46,698 nucleotides of DNA from Caldisericia bacterium. Its GTDB lineage: Bacteria > Caldisericota > Caldisericia > B22-G15. The DNA lies in the NCBI GenBank assembly GCA_030018355.1, contig JASEFN010000002.1, positions 1-46,698 on the forward strand, given 5' to 3'. Within the stretch, counting starts at the first letter, position 1. The number at the start of each line of letters is the position of its first letter. Of the stretch, positions 23,985 through 34,600 are shown one piece after another. The notes under the pieces are model-generated. The model made no database searches and was not told the origin of the DNA. It saw only the letters and a program-made list of their open reading frames with translations. The position numbers and the translations under genes are program-made.

Positions 23985-26900
23985 AATTTTAGCATTTATT
24001 TTAATTACATTAATGGCCCTCTCCTTTGTCCCATTCAGAACGACAAAAACAGTTTCAGCACAATCTGCCAAAAATGCAACAATGATTGTAAATGCATTAT
24101 GGAGTGTAACATTTAATGCTCCTCCAACTAGAAGCACTGTTAATTCAGATCTAAGACCTTATTCTTTCTTATGGTATGTTACTGGTTATACACCATTTTT
24201 AGGAACAGATGTTTATTTAACAGTTATTTCTGATGCAGCTGGATCAAAATTATTAGATCGATATTATGCAATAGTAGCTATTGATGGCAATAATGGTTTA
24301 CACCTATTTCTTGATCCAGATACAACCTTTGAGACACCAGCGACAACAAATAATACAAGAAGATATGGACCATTTCCACTTGGAAGCACACTATCAGATT
24401 GGACAATTGTAGTTAGTGGAAGAAACTTTGTTTTAAACTTCTTAGATAATGATTATTATGATGATTTAAACGAAGGAGATGGACTTGTTTTATTTGAAGT
24501 TTTACAAGCATCATGCTGCGGTAATGAAGTAGTTTATGATATAGCAGTTGAATCTGATATGGAACCTGCCTACTGGACAGAAAATCTTCCAAGAAACCCA
24601 ATTATTGCAGCAAGATTGTCAAAAGGAACAGGAACTGATATTTTAACTCCAATTTCTCAACAACTTTCATGGTCAGTTGCACAAAAAGTTGCAACCACAG
24701 TTTTCCATAATATAAAATTAACAAACAGAGAATTTCTTGACCTTGAAATTTGGTTTGATGACGGTTATGATAATATTACCGCAGATGATTATACATTAAT
24801 TTCTCACAACACATCTGATGATTATGTACCATTAACACAAGGAGAACTATGGTTTGGTGCACTTGGTGGAAACTATGGTGATTTACCTAACCAAGGTCAA
24901 GTAATTAGATACACCGATGTTTATGGAAATACACAATATTTCTTAGATGATGGTGATAACATTGTTGAACCTGGCGAATTCCTTTTAGAACCTATTGAAG
25001 ATGAACTTTATTTTAAAGTAAAAAAACAAATCGATATTGTAGATTCTACCGTATGGACAGGTACACCATATGTACCTATCGCAGATGTTAATGTAATTGA
25101 TATCGATGGAGATACTTCTATTTCAGCAGGAGATACAGTGGTTGCAAATGATACTTTTTATTATGAAACTCCACTTTTATATACTGGATTAACATTAAGA
25201 TTTGGTGATTTTAGAGGTTTTGATATACCAGTTCTACCAGGAAAAATGAATCTTGATGTTAAAGTTTATGAAACATACCCAGATGGAAATGTAGTTGATA
25301 AATTAAGAGTAGAAGAAACTTACACAGTGGTTGTTTCTTTGCCTGATGATTGCACATTACCACCTGGAGCAAGAGTACATGTTTTAGCACAGGTTCCAGG
25401 TTATTATCCAGTTAATTTAGGAAATGCTCCTAATCCACCATTTGTTGAAGGTTATGAAACAGTGCTTCCTGGTGGAGATTTCTATCTTAGTGCATCACAA
25501 AAGAGTTATAGATTTGAAGTTACACCATGGAGAGGTTCACTTGCAAAAACAATGAAACATGACTACCCACAATTTAGAATTTCAGCATATGCAGAAATTT
25601 GTGGAGCAATCGGTCCAGAAGATGGAACATATGGAAATATTGTTGTTCCATTCCCTGCAGATGCTTATGTTCAAAATGACCCTGATGACGATTATCTATT
25701 TGTAAATGGTGTATTTAGAAATATGTATGATTGCTGGTTTGAAAAGTATTATCCAATCGAACCAGAAGTAATTGTTGCAACTGGTGATAGAGATTGTATC
25801 TCTTATCTTGATCAAAGATTTCCAAACTTTGGAATCTATCTTGAAAATATTGATAACCCAATAGATGTTGATGATCCATCTGGACCATTCAATCCAGCAG
25901 AAGAAGAGTATCTTTACGCCTATGTAAATGCAAGTGGCGGTGGAATATTATGGTATGCTCTTGTAAAAGATGCAAATAATAATCTTTACATCTTACAGAA
26001 AGGCTCATCTGTTGATTATCTATGGCTAATGGATGACACTGCTGGACCTCTAACCAATGTTTATGATTGGAGTCCAAACAACGAAATTCTTAATAGTACA
26101 CCAATTTCTGTTTCTCCAGCAATGACATTTGTTGATTCAACAAGTGCACCACTTAAGAACGGAATTCCAGATCCTGGAGAAACTGTTGGAACAACAGGAA
26201 CAACATATACAATTGTTGACTATCCACTTCCAGTTGGAATAGTTAATAGTATGGTTATGGTTCCAGTCAAACCACCAACAAAAGAGTGCGATGAAATTAA
26301 ATTTACAGTATTTACTACAACAAATTACTGGAATATTCTCTATCCACTTGAGAACACCTATGTTCAAGAAAATAATTTAGATACAAGAGATAGTTATTGG
26401 TATGATTATCCAACCTTCCCATTAAATCTTGACTTCCAATTAATTGATTACATGACAAAAGAGCCAGTGACTGTAAAAACAGCAAAAATTTATGATATCA
26501 ACTTTGCAGAGTTTGAAATTGTAGATGAAGGCTTAAGAAATTCTCCATTTGGAAATCCATATCCTCCATATGGACCAGCAGCAAATCAATTCCCATGGGT
26601 ATTAAGAAACTTAACAATGGAATTAAGATCTTATCCAGGTGGTCAATCTAACCTTCCAGGCTCAGGTTGGGGATATAACTGGCAAGGACAACCAAATACA
26701 GGACCAGTAGGTGCATCTAATCCATCTGTTCTTTTACCAAATGGATTTAATTCAAGACATGCACAATTTAGAAATGTATTCTGGAAACTTGGTACAGAAT
26801 ACTATCCATTAACAAATTATACAATAAGATTTATTCTAAAAGATAAATATGGATATCATTTAACACCAACAAAAGTAGTTGTGGAAGGAATCAAAGCAAG

Positions 26901-29900
26901 TCCAGATGGACAGCCAGTATTTATGGTTGGACCATATAATGGAGCATATACATATAATACAACTCCTAACCTACCAAAGTCATATAAATACTTTAATTAT
27001 TGGAGTGTGACTTCATTTGGTTCAATTTGGTATCCAGAGTTACCAGGTGGTTATATTGTTGATGAGTTTGAGTATGAAGATGGTTGGGTATTAGAGGATG
27101 TTGTGTTATTACAAGGAATAATACCAACTGGCCCAGGATATATTAAAGTAACTGCTTATTATTATGACGCAGAAGCTGGAAAAACTTATTCAGTAACATA
27201 TAAATATTGCACTTCTTGTATGGATACACCAGAAAATATTCCAGTTCATGCAGTTGAACTTGTAACAGATAAGAATGAACTTGAAGTTGATGCAGACAAT
27301 ACTCTTAAAGTAACAGCAAAAGTTTATCCATTTGACAAAGATACAACACCATATGGTGAAACAACAATCACAACAAAACAACCACTTGCAAACAATGTTG
27401 TTATGTTCTTGTGGCAAGATAGAGGAATTCTTGATCCAGTAAGACCAGAACTTGGAACAAGATATGGTGTAGGTGATGGATGGATTTCAGGACAAACACC
27501 AAAGGGTGGCACAAGACTTAATGTTGCAAATGATTTAACCAATAACCCACCTGTTTTAAGCCCTGTATACAATGGATTTGATTTTACAGGCGATGGAAAG
27601 ATCTCATTTAAAGATTATGAAACTGAAATTGTTGGTACATATGACATTGCAACAAGATCTTGGAATGGCGGCTTTATAAGTTATACTGCACTAACAACAA
27701 ACATTAACCAAGGTGAATACGTATTTAATTTGATTTCAGCTTTCGGAGCACAACTTAACGAAATTGGATTTGATTTTGATAGAAATGGAATCCTATTAGA
27801 TAATGAAGTAATTCCAGTAAGATTAACTTCATATGTATATGGTGATGATGGTATCAATCCAAGAGTAGCAAACAAATATACTGGAAATATTGATGATTGG
27901 GAAGTCTATCTTGCAGGTCAAAAGGAGTTGAAGGTAGTTGGAAAGAAAGATTATAATGTTGAAACAAAGCCATGCTTAACTGCTGGAGTTGTTCCAGAAT
28001 ATAATGGAAGTGATCCATTAACATTTGTTGTAACAGACGCAGATGGGAATCCAGTTGATCTTTCTAAAGGAGTTAATGGCGTAACAATTACTGATTACTC
28101 ATTAATTCAAAACTATCTCTTTAGACCAAATGATGGCGTGAATAACTGGGTAAGAGTATTACTAAATTCTACAGTTGATGATAATGTATGGAATTCAACA
28201 ATTTTTGCAATTAGAGATTTCACAGGAATAGCATCTGGTGTCTATAAATTCCTTGGATTCACAGCAAATGATAAAGGAAAATTCCTTGTTCAAGTCTATT
28301 CACCAGATAGAAAGCACTATGGTGAAGTTGAAGTTGTAGTTGAACTTCCAAAAGTTAAATGGGAAATTGTAAACCTTGAAGATCCAAATGGAACAGTGCA
28401 TGAAGTACCAGGAGATCCAGACTTTGTTATGACAGTTGGTGACTTAAGATTCTATAAAGTTACAGTTACTGCAACAGATTGCAATGGAAATCCAATAGGT
28501 GGGCCCGGTAAACCAGCTGATATTTGTGCACCAGAAATTGAAGGAGTATATGCTGGATTCTTACCATATGTTGCATATACACCTCATTACTTTAACCTTG
28601 TTGCAACAAGTTATGATGAGGCAGGAAGAGTATATAGTTTCTATGAACCAAGAGAGCCAGAATTTGGTTATGGATTCACAAAATTTGATGTATTTGGTGA
28701 TACAGTAGTTGATGGTGTACCAAATCCACCAGATGAAGGTTGGTGGACAAACAATGCAATATACAACAATGATTACAACTATGATAAGTGGAATTGGGGT
28801 CAACTATTCCCAGATCTTTCTGGCACACCTGAGGACGAGTGTCCAGTAATAAATCTTGATGATACCATACCACTTGATGAAAATGGACAAGCAACATTCT
28901 TTGTAATTACAACAGATATTGGTGCTCTTTCTGGTATTCTTGGTAAGAATCTGTACAATGATGATGATATAAATGGCGATGGTGCATTCTATCTTGATTG
29001 GTATGCAAATGCTGACACCAAAGTTGATATTAACTTCTTGAGATTTGAAGTTCTTGATGGTGAGACACATCTTGAACTAAGTAAAGATATTTTCAATCCA
29101 AATTACTATGACTTGACATATGGACTTGAGAATCATCTTGTTGTACATGCATTACCTGCAGATGAAAGAGATCTACCAGCAAGACCAGGTGTTCAAGTAC
29201 AACTTGTTGGAAATGTTGAAGTTTGGGCTTATGGTACACTTGATGAAAACTCTATGGCTACACTTAACTTTAGACCTCGTGGAACAGGAACAAAGGTTGC
29301 ATACCTTGCTGTTGTAAATCACTATGGTGATGATTTCTTCTGGATGAAAGATATGACTTGGCCATGGTGGGCTGATTATACATCACCAGGTGAACCACTC
29401 TACTGGACATATGATGATAGAGCACCAGATTTCACATCAGAATATGTATGTGGATATCCAAAAGAATATTATGGCACTGTTAAACCATATGGTCATGACC
29501 TTGCAGATGCAAGAAAACTCACAAGAATTTCACCACCAGTTGGTAATGCAAGTTGGCCACTTCCATACTTTGACTCAGCAAAAGGTCTCGGCCTCTCACT
29601 TAAAGGTGACCTTGTAGTTGGAGTTGAGACAGAAGTAGTAGTAAAAGTAACTGAGGCTGGTCCAAACTTCCCAGTTGCAGGAGCAAGTGTTACACTTTAT
29701 GGTGCTGGAGTTGATCTATCTGGTGTAACAGATGCAGATGGTGTTGCAAAATTCATGGTTAAACCAACAGAAGCAGGAGAAATTCTTGTTTCTGCATCAA
29801 AAGATGGATATGTTCCAGGAAAGGTTGTAGTTGTTGTTGGTGCTGATACAATTGCACCAGAACTTTCAGTTGATAAACCAATTTCCCCAACAAATAAACC

Positions 29901-30741
29901 AACAGTAACAATTACAGGAATCGCAACAGATAATGCTGGAGTTCCAACAGTTATGGTTAATGGAGTTGAGGCAACAGTTGGTGCTGATGGAAAATTCTCT
30001 GCTGAAGTTACACTTAAAGAGGGAGAGAACGAAATTGTTGTTGTTGCAAAAGATAAATCTGGAAACAAGACAGAAAAAGTAGTAAAAGTAGTTCTTGATA
30101 CAATTCCACCAGAAGTAACAGTTATGGTTCCACCTGGACCAATCACCACAACAAAGGTTAAACTCACAGGTTACGTTGAAGCAGGAGCAAAAGTAGTTGT
30201 TAATGATAAACCAGCAACAGTAACATATGACGATTGGGAAGTTGAACTCACACTTAATTATGGCGAAAACTTGGTTACAGTTGTTGCAACAGATGCTGTT
30301 GGTAACTCTAAGAAAGTTGAAGTTAAAGTTGTTGTATTTAGAAAAACAACACTTGAACTTCAAATTGGTAATCCAACACCAAAAGTAAATGGTGTATATG
30401 GTGATCCACTTGAGGCAGCTCCATTCATCCAGAACGGAAGAACAATGGTTCCATTGAGATTTATCGCAGAAGCATTTGGCGCTAATGTTGAATGGATTCC
30501 AGAGACAAAGGGAATCAACATAACACTTCAACTTAAATCAGCAGTTCACACAATTGGTCTCCAAGTTGGCAACCCAACAGCAATTGTTGATGGACAAGTC
30601 GTAACACTTGATGTTGCTCCAGTAATTGTAAATGGAAGAACATTCGTTCCACTTAGATTTGTAGCAGAAGCATTTGGTGCCAAAGTTGACTGGAATTCCC
30701 TCTATCAAACAGTAACAATCGAATTCCTCTGGTATAACTAA
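23977..30741 (+). CDS. Giant S-layer-like surface protein with C-terminal copper-amine-oxidase-N-like stalk domain
   Basis: This 2254-residue exported protein has a signal peptide (MRKILAFILITLMALSFVPF..., cleavage near TVSA-QS) and a long beta-rich, Asp/Tyr/Pro-rich body with several DGD/DGN calcium-type turns and few Cys. A carboxypeptidase-regulatory-like repeat (PVAGASVTLYGAG...) lies near 1910-1950, two Ig-like modules (TIAPELSVDKP, TIPPEVTVMVPP) at about 1955-2115, and a duplicated Cu_amine_oxidN1-type domain (GRTMVPLRFIAEAFGANVEW; GRTFVPLRFVAEAFGAKVDW) at about 2120-2254, a likely wall or layer contact. There is no SLH domain. A strong ribosome site, long structured leader and terminator suggest very high expression. 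S-layer identity is inferred from size, composition and context; a giant adhesin is the alternative. Confidence 0.8.
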   Translation: MRKILAFILITLMALSFVPFRTTKTVSAQSAKNATMIVNALWSVTFNAPPTRSTVNSDLRPYSFLWYVTGYTPFLGTDVYLTVISDAAGSKLLDRYYAIVAIDGNNGLHLFLDPDTTFETPATTNNTRRYGPFPLGSTLSDWTIVVSGRNFVLNFLDNDYYDDLNEGDGLVLFEVLQASCCGNEVVYDIAVESDMEPAYWTENLPRNPIIAARLSKGTGTDILTPISQQLSWSVAQKVATTVFHNIKLTNREFLDLEIWFDDGYDNITADDYTLISHNTSDDYVPLTQGELWFGALGGNYGDLPNQGQVIRYTDVYGNTQYFLDDGDNIVEPGEFLLEPIEDELYFKVKKQIDIVDSTVWTGTPYVPIADVNVIDIDGDTSISAGDTVVANDTFYYETPLLYTGLTLRFGDFRGFDIPVLPGKMNLDVKVYETYPDGNVVDKLRVEETYTVVVSLPDDCTLPPGARVHVLAQVPGYYPVNLGNAPNPPFVEGYETVLPGGDFYLSASQKSYRFEVTPWRGSLAKTMKHDYPQFRISAYAEICGAIGPEDGTYGNIVVPFPADAYVQNDPDDDYLFVNGVFRNMYDCWFEKYYPIEPEVIVATGDRDCISYLDQRFPNFGIYLENIDNPIDVDDPSGPFNPAEEEYLYAYVNASGGGILWYALVKDANNNLYILQKGSSVDYLWLMDDTAGPLTNVYDWSPNNEILNSTPISVSPAMTFVDSTSAPLKNGIPDPGETVGTTGTTYTIVDYPLPVGIVNSMVMVPVKPPTKECDEIKFTVFTTTNYWNILYPLENTYVQENNLDTRDSYWYDYPTFPLNLDFQLIDYMTKEPVTVKTAKIYDINFAEFEIVDEGLRNSPFGNPYPPYGPAANQFPWVLRNLTMELRSYPGGQSNLPGSGWGYNWQGQPNTGPVGASNPSVLLPNGFNSRHAQFRNVFWKLGTEYYPLTNYTIRFILKDKYGYHLTPTKVVVEGIKASPDGQPVFMVGPYNGAYTYNTTPNLPKSYKYFNYWSVTSFGSIWYPELPGGYIVDEFEYEDGWVLEDVVLLQGIIPTGPGYIKVTAYYYDAEAGKTYSVTYKYCTSCMDTPENIPVHAVELVTDKNELEVDADNTLKVTAKVYPFDKDTTPYGETTITTKQPLANNVVMFLWQDRGILDPVRPELGTRYGVGDGWISGQTPKGGTRLNVANDLTNNPPVLSPVYNGFDFTGDGKISFKDYETEIVGTYDIATRSWNGGFISYTALTTNINQGEYVFNLISAFGAQLNEIGFDFDRNGILLDNEVIPVRLTSYVYGDDGINPRVANKYTGNIDDWEVYLAGQKELKVVGKKDYNVETKPCLTAGVVPEYNGSDPLTFVVTDADGNPVDLSKGVNGVTITDYSLIQNYLFRPNDGVNNWVRVLLNSTVDDNVWNSTIFAIRDFTGIASGVYKFLGFTANDKGKFLVQVYSPDRKHYGEVEVVVELPKVKWEIVNLEDPNGTVHEVPGDPDFVMTVGDLRFYKVTVTATDCNGNPIGGPGKPADICAPEIEGVYAGFLPYVAYTPHYFNLVATSYDEAGRVYSFYEPREPEFGYGFTKFDVFGDTVVDGVPNPPDEGWWTNNAIYNNDYNYDKWNWGQLFPDLSGTPEDECPVINLDDTIPLDENGQATFFVITTDIGALSGILGKNLYNDDDINGDGAFYLDWYANADTKVDINFLRFEVLDGETHLELSKDIFNPNYYDLTYGLENHLVVHALPADERDLPARPGVQVQLVGNVEVWAYGTLDENSMATLNFRPRGTGTKVAYLAVVNHYGDDFFWMKDMTWPWWADYTSPGEPLYWTYDDRAPDFTSEYVCGYPKEYYGTVKPYGHDLADARKLTRISPPVGNASWPLPYFDSAKGLGLSLKGDLVVGVETEVVVKVTEAGPNFPVAGASVTLYGAGVDLSGVTDADGVAKFMVKPTEAGEILVSASKDGYVPGKVVVVVGADTIAPELSVDKPISPTNKPTVTITGIATDNAGVPTVMVNGVEATVGADGKFSAEVTLKEGENEIVVVAKDKSGNKTEKVVKVVLDTIPPEVTVMVPPGPITTTKVKLTGYVEAGAKVVVNDKPATVTYDDWEVELTLNYGENLVTVVATDAVGNSKKVEVKVVVFRKTTLELQIGNPTPKVNGVYGDPLEAAPFIQNGRTMVPLRFIAEAFGANVEWIPETKGINITLQLKSAVHTIGLQVGNPTAIVDGQVVTLDVAPVIVNGRTFVPLRFVAEAFGAKVDWNSLYQTVTIEFLWYN

Positions 30742-30755
30742 GACACCTACAGGAA

Positions 30756-30790
30756 CCACAGGGGACTCCTTATCATGGGGTCTCCTGTGG
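30756..30790 (+). repeat. Stem-loop behind the S-layer-like gene
   Basis: CCACAGGGGAC (30756-30766) pairs with GTCTCCTGTGG (30780-30790) through one G-U pair. There is no T tract, so it is more likely a 3'-end stabiliser than a terminator. Confidence 0.65.
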
Positions 30791-30810
30791 GGATTTGGGT
30801 TAAAAAGATA

Positions 30811-30842
30811 AAAGGGCTGGAGTTACTCCAGCCCTTTTTCTT
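30811..30842 (+). terminator. Rho-independent terminator of the S-layer-like gene
   Basis: AAAGGGCTGGAG and CTCCAGCCCTTT surround a 3-nt loop (TTA), followed by TTCTTTT. Confidence 0.93.
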
Positions 30843-31250
30843 TTAAAAAATTTTTTTAATTAATATAAACTTTCTAATGCAGTAACTTCAGCATCTGTTG
30901 TGTATATATATTAATTAATATTTCACATATGATTCTATAACATGAAGTTCTTACTAAGAAAAATTATCAATTACCGTATTAGTAAAGTTGATTTTGATCC
31001 TAATATATATCATCAGCTAATTTAACTTATACAATTTGGTAAGCAAATATCGAACATATCCATACATATCGAATATAGATAACTACAGAACAGAAATTAA
31101 CATGACTCTCACTAGAAGTTCTGCATTTAATTAAATATCTTGTATATTACATATAAAAACATAATTAATTTTCATTCAATTCATGCAATATTTTTCTTCA
31201 AAAGCATTACAATATATAATCAATGCAACAGAAAATGAGGGGGTGAAACG
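30843..31250. other. Intergenic region with unusual base texture
   Basis: About 400 nt carry no supported gene. The texture differs from other spacers here, with alternating A/T and few long T runs, plus short direct repeats: ATATCGAA at 31049-31056 and 31068-31075 approximately, and GAAGTTCT twice. A TATAAT at about 31216 may serve the small ORF that follows. I see no foldable RNA or known element. Confidence 0.3.
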
Positions 31251-31358
31251 ATGATCCCATTTGAAAATTTTGGTTTAACAATTGGGAATTTAATAAATTA
31301 TTCCTTTGGTATTTTGTTGGTTTTAATAGGTGTTACTCTCATAAACAACTTCATATAG
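31251..31358 (+). CDS. Small single-span membrane peptide (35 residues)
   Basis: ATG 31251 lies 6 nt behind GAGGGGGTGA, one of the strongest ribosome sites in the window. The frame encodes a short N-terminus (MIPFENFGLTIGNLIN) and one hydrophobic span of about 16 residues (YSFGILLVLIGVTLI), ending NNFI. It was found by reading the spacer and lies alone between the S-layer-like and PHP genes. The Shine-Dalgarno and clean hydrophobic segment support a real gene. Function is unknown; small membrane proteins of this size often regulate transporters or act as toxins, but nothing here decides. Confidence 0.55.
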   Translation: MIPFENFGLTIGNLINYSFGILLVLIGVTLINNFI

Positions 31359-31614
31359 TAAGATAGAACCAATATTATGATAAGACAAAACTTTTTTGAC
31401 TGTTTTAAGATAGACTTTTAGTTTAAAAGTGGTTTTTGAATTAAAAAGAAAAGCAAAACTCTCATTACTCTTTTTGCTTAAATATTAAGCATTTCATTAA
31501 TAAATAAAAACTCAAACTTTAAATTAAATCTTGAATCCTAACTATTTTTAAATTTATGTTTAAATTTGTTAAATGTTTTTAATTTTTGAAAAAAGTAAAA
31601 AGATTTATACAAAA
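31359..31614. other. AT-rich spacer
   Basis: No coding frame or RNA is supported. A weak stem (AAGCAAAA near 31451 with TTTTTGCTT near 31472) followed by A/T sequence could end the small-peptide transcript. Confidence 0.3.
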
Positions 31615-31623
31615 TGCTATAAT
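31615..31623 (+). promoter_or_regulatory. Extended -10 promoter of the PHP-domain gene
   Basis: TGCTATAAT is a perfect extended -10. The -35 is weak. The leader to ATG 31673 is about 43 nt and holds ACGGAGGTG. Confidence 0.6.
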
Positions 31624-31672
31624 GTTAATATGAATGCTTTGAACAAAAATAATAGTTTAAACGGAGGTGTAA

Positions 31673-34600
31673 ATGTCAAAAAAATTTCTTACTCTTATTC
31701 TTTTGGCATTATTAATTTTAAATTTATTTCCAAAGATCTCTAAGGCCGAAACTGTTAAACTTCCTTTTGGTTATTACTTTTATCCATTTGATGGAACTTC
31801 AACAGCAGGTACTCCATTTGGAGTATTTGTAAATTTATCTGGTGGTCAACCTAATACAGATTATTATGTAACTGGTTACTTTTATTACTCTACAACTTCA
31901 TCTGGTTATATATGGCATTTACAAAACAATTCTTGGTTTGCTACACCTGGAAGCACATCTTTAAGACCTAAAATTACAACAGATGGTAATGGAAATTGGA
32001 AAGGTTGGTTAGTTTTTAAAACAAATAGTTCAACTAACTTTGGTGGTCCTGTTAATTTCAGAGTAAGAATCACATTGGGTAGTACAAATTATGATGCCAC
32101 TTTATATACAGTCAATTTAATGAATATGAGCACATCAGGAAATGGAGGTTGGATTGAGGGATATGCTTATTTAGATGGAAATCCTGCTCAAGGAAAAATT
32201 GTTGTTGTTAAAGACTCTAATAACACAATTGTTGGTATTTATATGACTGAAGATAATGGTATTAATGAAAATTATGGAGGTGGTGCAGGATATTTTAAAG
32301 TCGCTTCCCCAGTAGGTTGTAATTTAAAAGTTGAATTATGGGATCCAGTTACAAATGTTGTTTATGTTAATGGAACAGTTGAAAATATTTGTGTTAATGC
32401 TGGACAAACCACATCCGGAATTAACATTAATGCTTTCACAAACAATCCACCTGTTCTAGAATGGACAGGAGAAAGTGGTTATGAAAATGATGGTGTTGAA
32501 CCAGATGGTGGCAATGTTTCAACAACATTTGAATTTAGAATAAAATATGTTGATCAAGATAATAACCCACCTTTAAGTGGTTATCCAAAAGTTCATATTT
32601 TAAAAGAAGGAGCTGAAATTACTGGAAGCCCATTTTCTATGGAAGAGGTTGATTCAAACGATACAGATTATACAGATGGAAAATTATATAAATTTTCAAC
32701 TAATCTATCAGCTGGAAACTATTCATATTATTTTGAGGCAAAAGATGAACATAATGCAAATGCAACTGGAGAACCAACTAACTTAAAAAGTGGACCAATT
32801 GTTGAAGGCGAAACTATACCACCAGTTATATATGAATTAACTCCGCCAAGGTTTTCATCAAATTACAATAAAAAACCAACAATTTCTGCGAAATATTATG
32901 ATCCTGAACCTTCAAGTGGAATTGATACATCTAATATTTATTTAAAAATTGATGGAATTGATTTAACTTCAGATGCAACAATTACAGAAACACAATTAAC
33001 TTATACTCCAACAAACGATTTATCTATTGGTAAACATAGTGTTGAAATTGGAGTAAAAGATTTATCTGGAAATCAGAATATAGTTAATTACTATTTTTAT
33101 ATAATAGAAGAACTAACAACTCCAAACTTTTATTTTGGTGTTCCTCACGCTCACACATCATATTCAGATGGAGCTTTGACTCCTCAAGATGCTTTCACAT
33201 ATGCAAGAGATGTAGCTAATATAGATTTTCTTGCAATTACAGATCATTCAAACTGGTTGGATGCAAATGAGTGGACAGACACTTTAAATCAAGCAGAAGC
33301 TTTTACTCAAGATGGTATTTTTGTTGCTTTAAGAGGCTTTGAATATACTCATACAACACAAGGTCATATAAATGTTTATAATACAGATACCTTTGTTTCA
33401 AGGAATGATCCAAATTATGATACATTGGAAGAGTTTTATGCATGGTTAAAAACTCAACCAAATGCAATAGCACAATTTAATCATCCATTTACTCTTGATG
33501 ACTTTAATGGTTTTGCATACGATGAGATACTTGATTCAATAATAACTCTTCAAGAAGTTGGAAATGGATCACCTCCATATTCTTATGCAAGGCTTGAAAA
33601 TGCATATATTTATGCACTTGATAAAGGTTGGCATGTTGGAGCAACAAATGGACAAGATAACCATACTACAAACTGGGGTTATCCACCAAATAATTTAACT
33701 GGAATTATTGCAAACAACTTGACAAAAAACAATGTTCTTGATGCTTTAAAAATGATGAGAACTTATAGCACAGAAGATAGAAATTTAAGATTAAGTTTTA
33801 AAGCAAATAACTATTTTATGGGCTCAACAATTCCAGTTTTAAATGGCGAAGATATTCAATTTGAAATTTATGCATATGATCCTGATAGTAGTGAGAAAAT
33901 CGTCAAGGTTGAAATTATAACAAATGGTGGATATATTCTTAAATCTTGGACAAACAATTCGCAAATTTTTGAAACAACATATACAATTAATTATCAAGGT
34001 GGTAGTGCATGGTATTATTTAAGAATATTAGAAGAAGATGGTGATATTGGTATAACTTCACCAATTTGGACTCCACCTTCTGATATTGATTTAAAAGTTA
34101 TAAGTTTAAGTTATTCACCAAAAGCGCTTTTTCCTAATAAACAAGTAACACTTAAAGCAACTTTAAAAAATTATGGCTTAATTTCATTTTCAAATCTAAC
34201 TGTTAAATTTTATGAAGGTGATCCTCAATCTGGTGGAGTTTTAATTGATACAAAAACTGTTAATTTACCATCTGGCTCTCAAATTGAAACTTCAACAACT
34301 TGGACACCAATTTCTTCGGGATTATACACAATTTACGCTATATTAGAACCACCACAAGGTGATCCAGAATTTGATAATATGCAAAAAATTACATTTAGGG
34401 TTCTTGAAAGTTTAGGTAAGAGAGTTTTAATTGATAGATATCACAAAAACGATTATACATCAACAACTGGTTTATATAATCTCTCAGAATTTGCAGATTT
34501 ATTAACCTACAATGGATATGAAGTTATTGATTCTTATCAAGAGATAACAGATCAATTACTTAATGGAATTGATTTGCTCGTAATAACTTATCCACAAAGT

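Noticed and set aside
29697-30531. Long minus-strand ORFs of 156 and 221 residues within the S-layer-like gene
   Set aside because: They mirror the repetitive Thr/Val/Lys-rich codons of the sense gene; composition is low-complexity (Cys/Asn/Phe-rich or Thr/Ser-rich) and no start signal is present.
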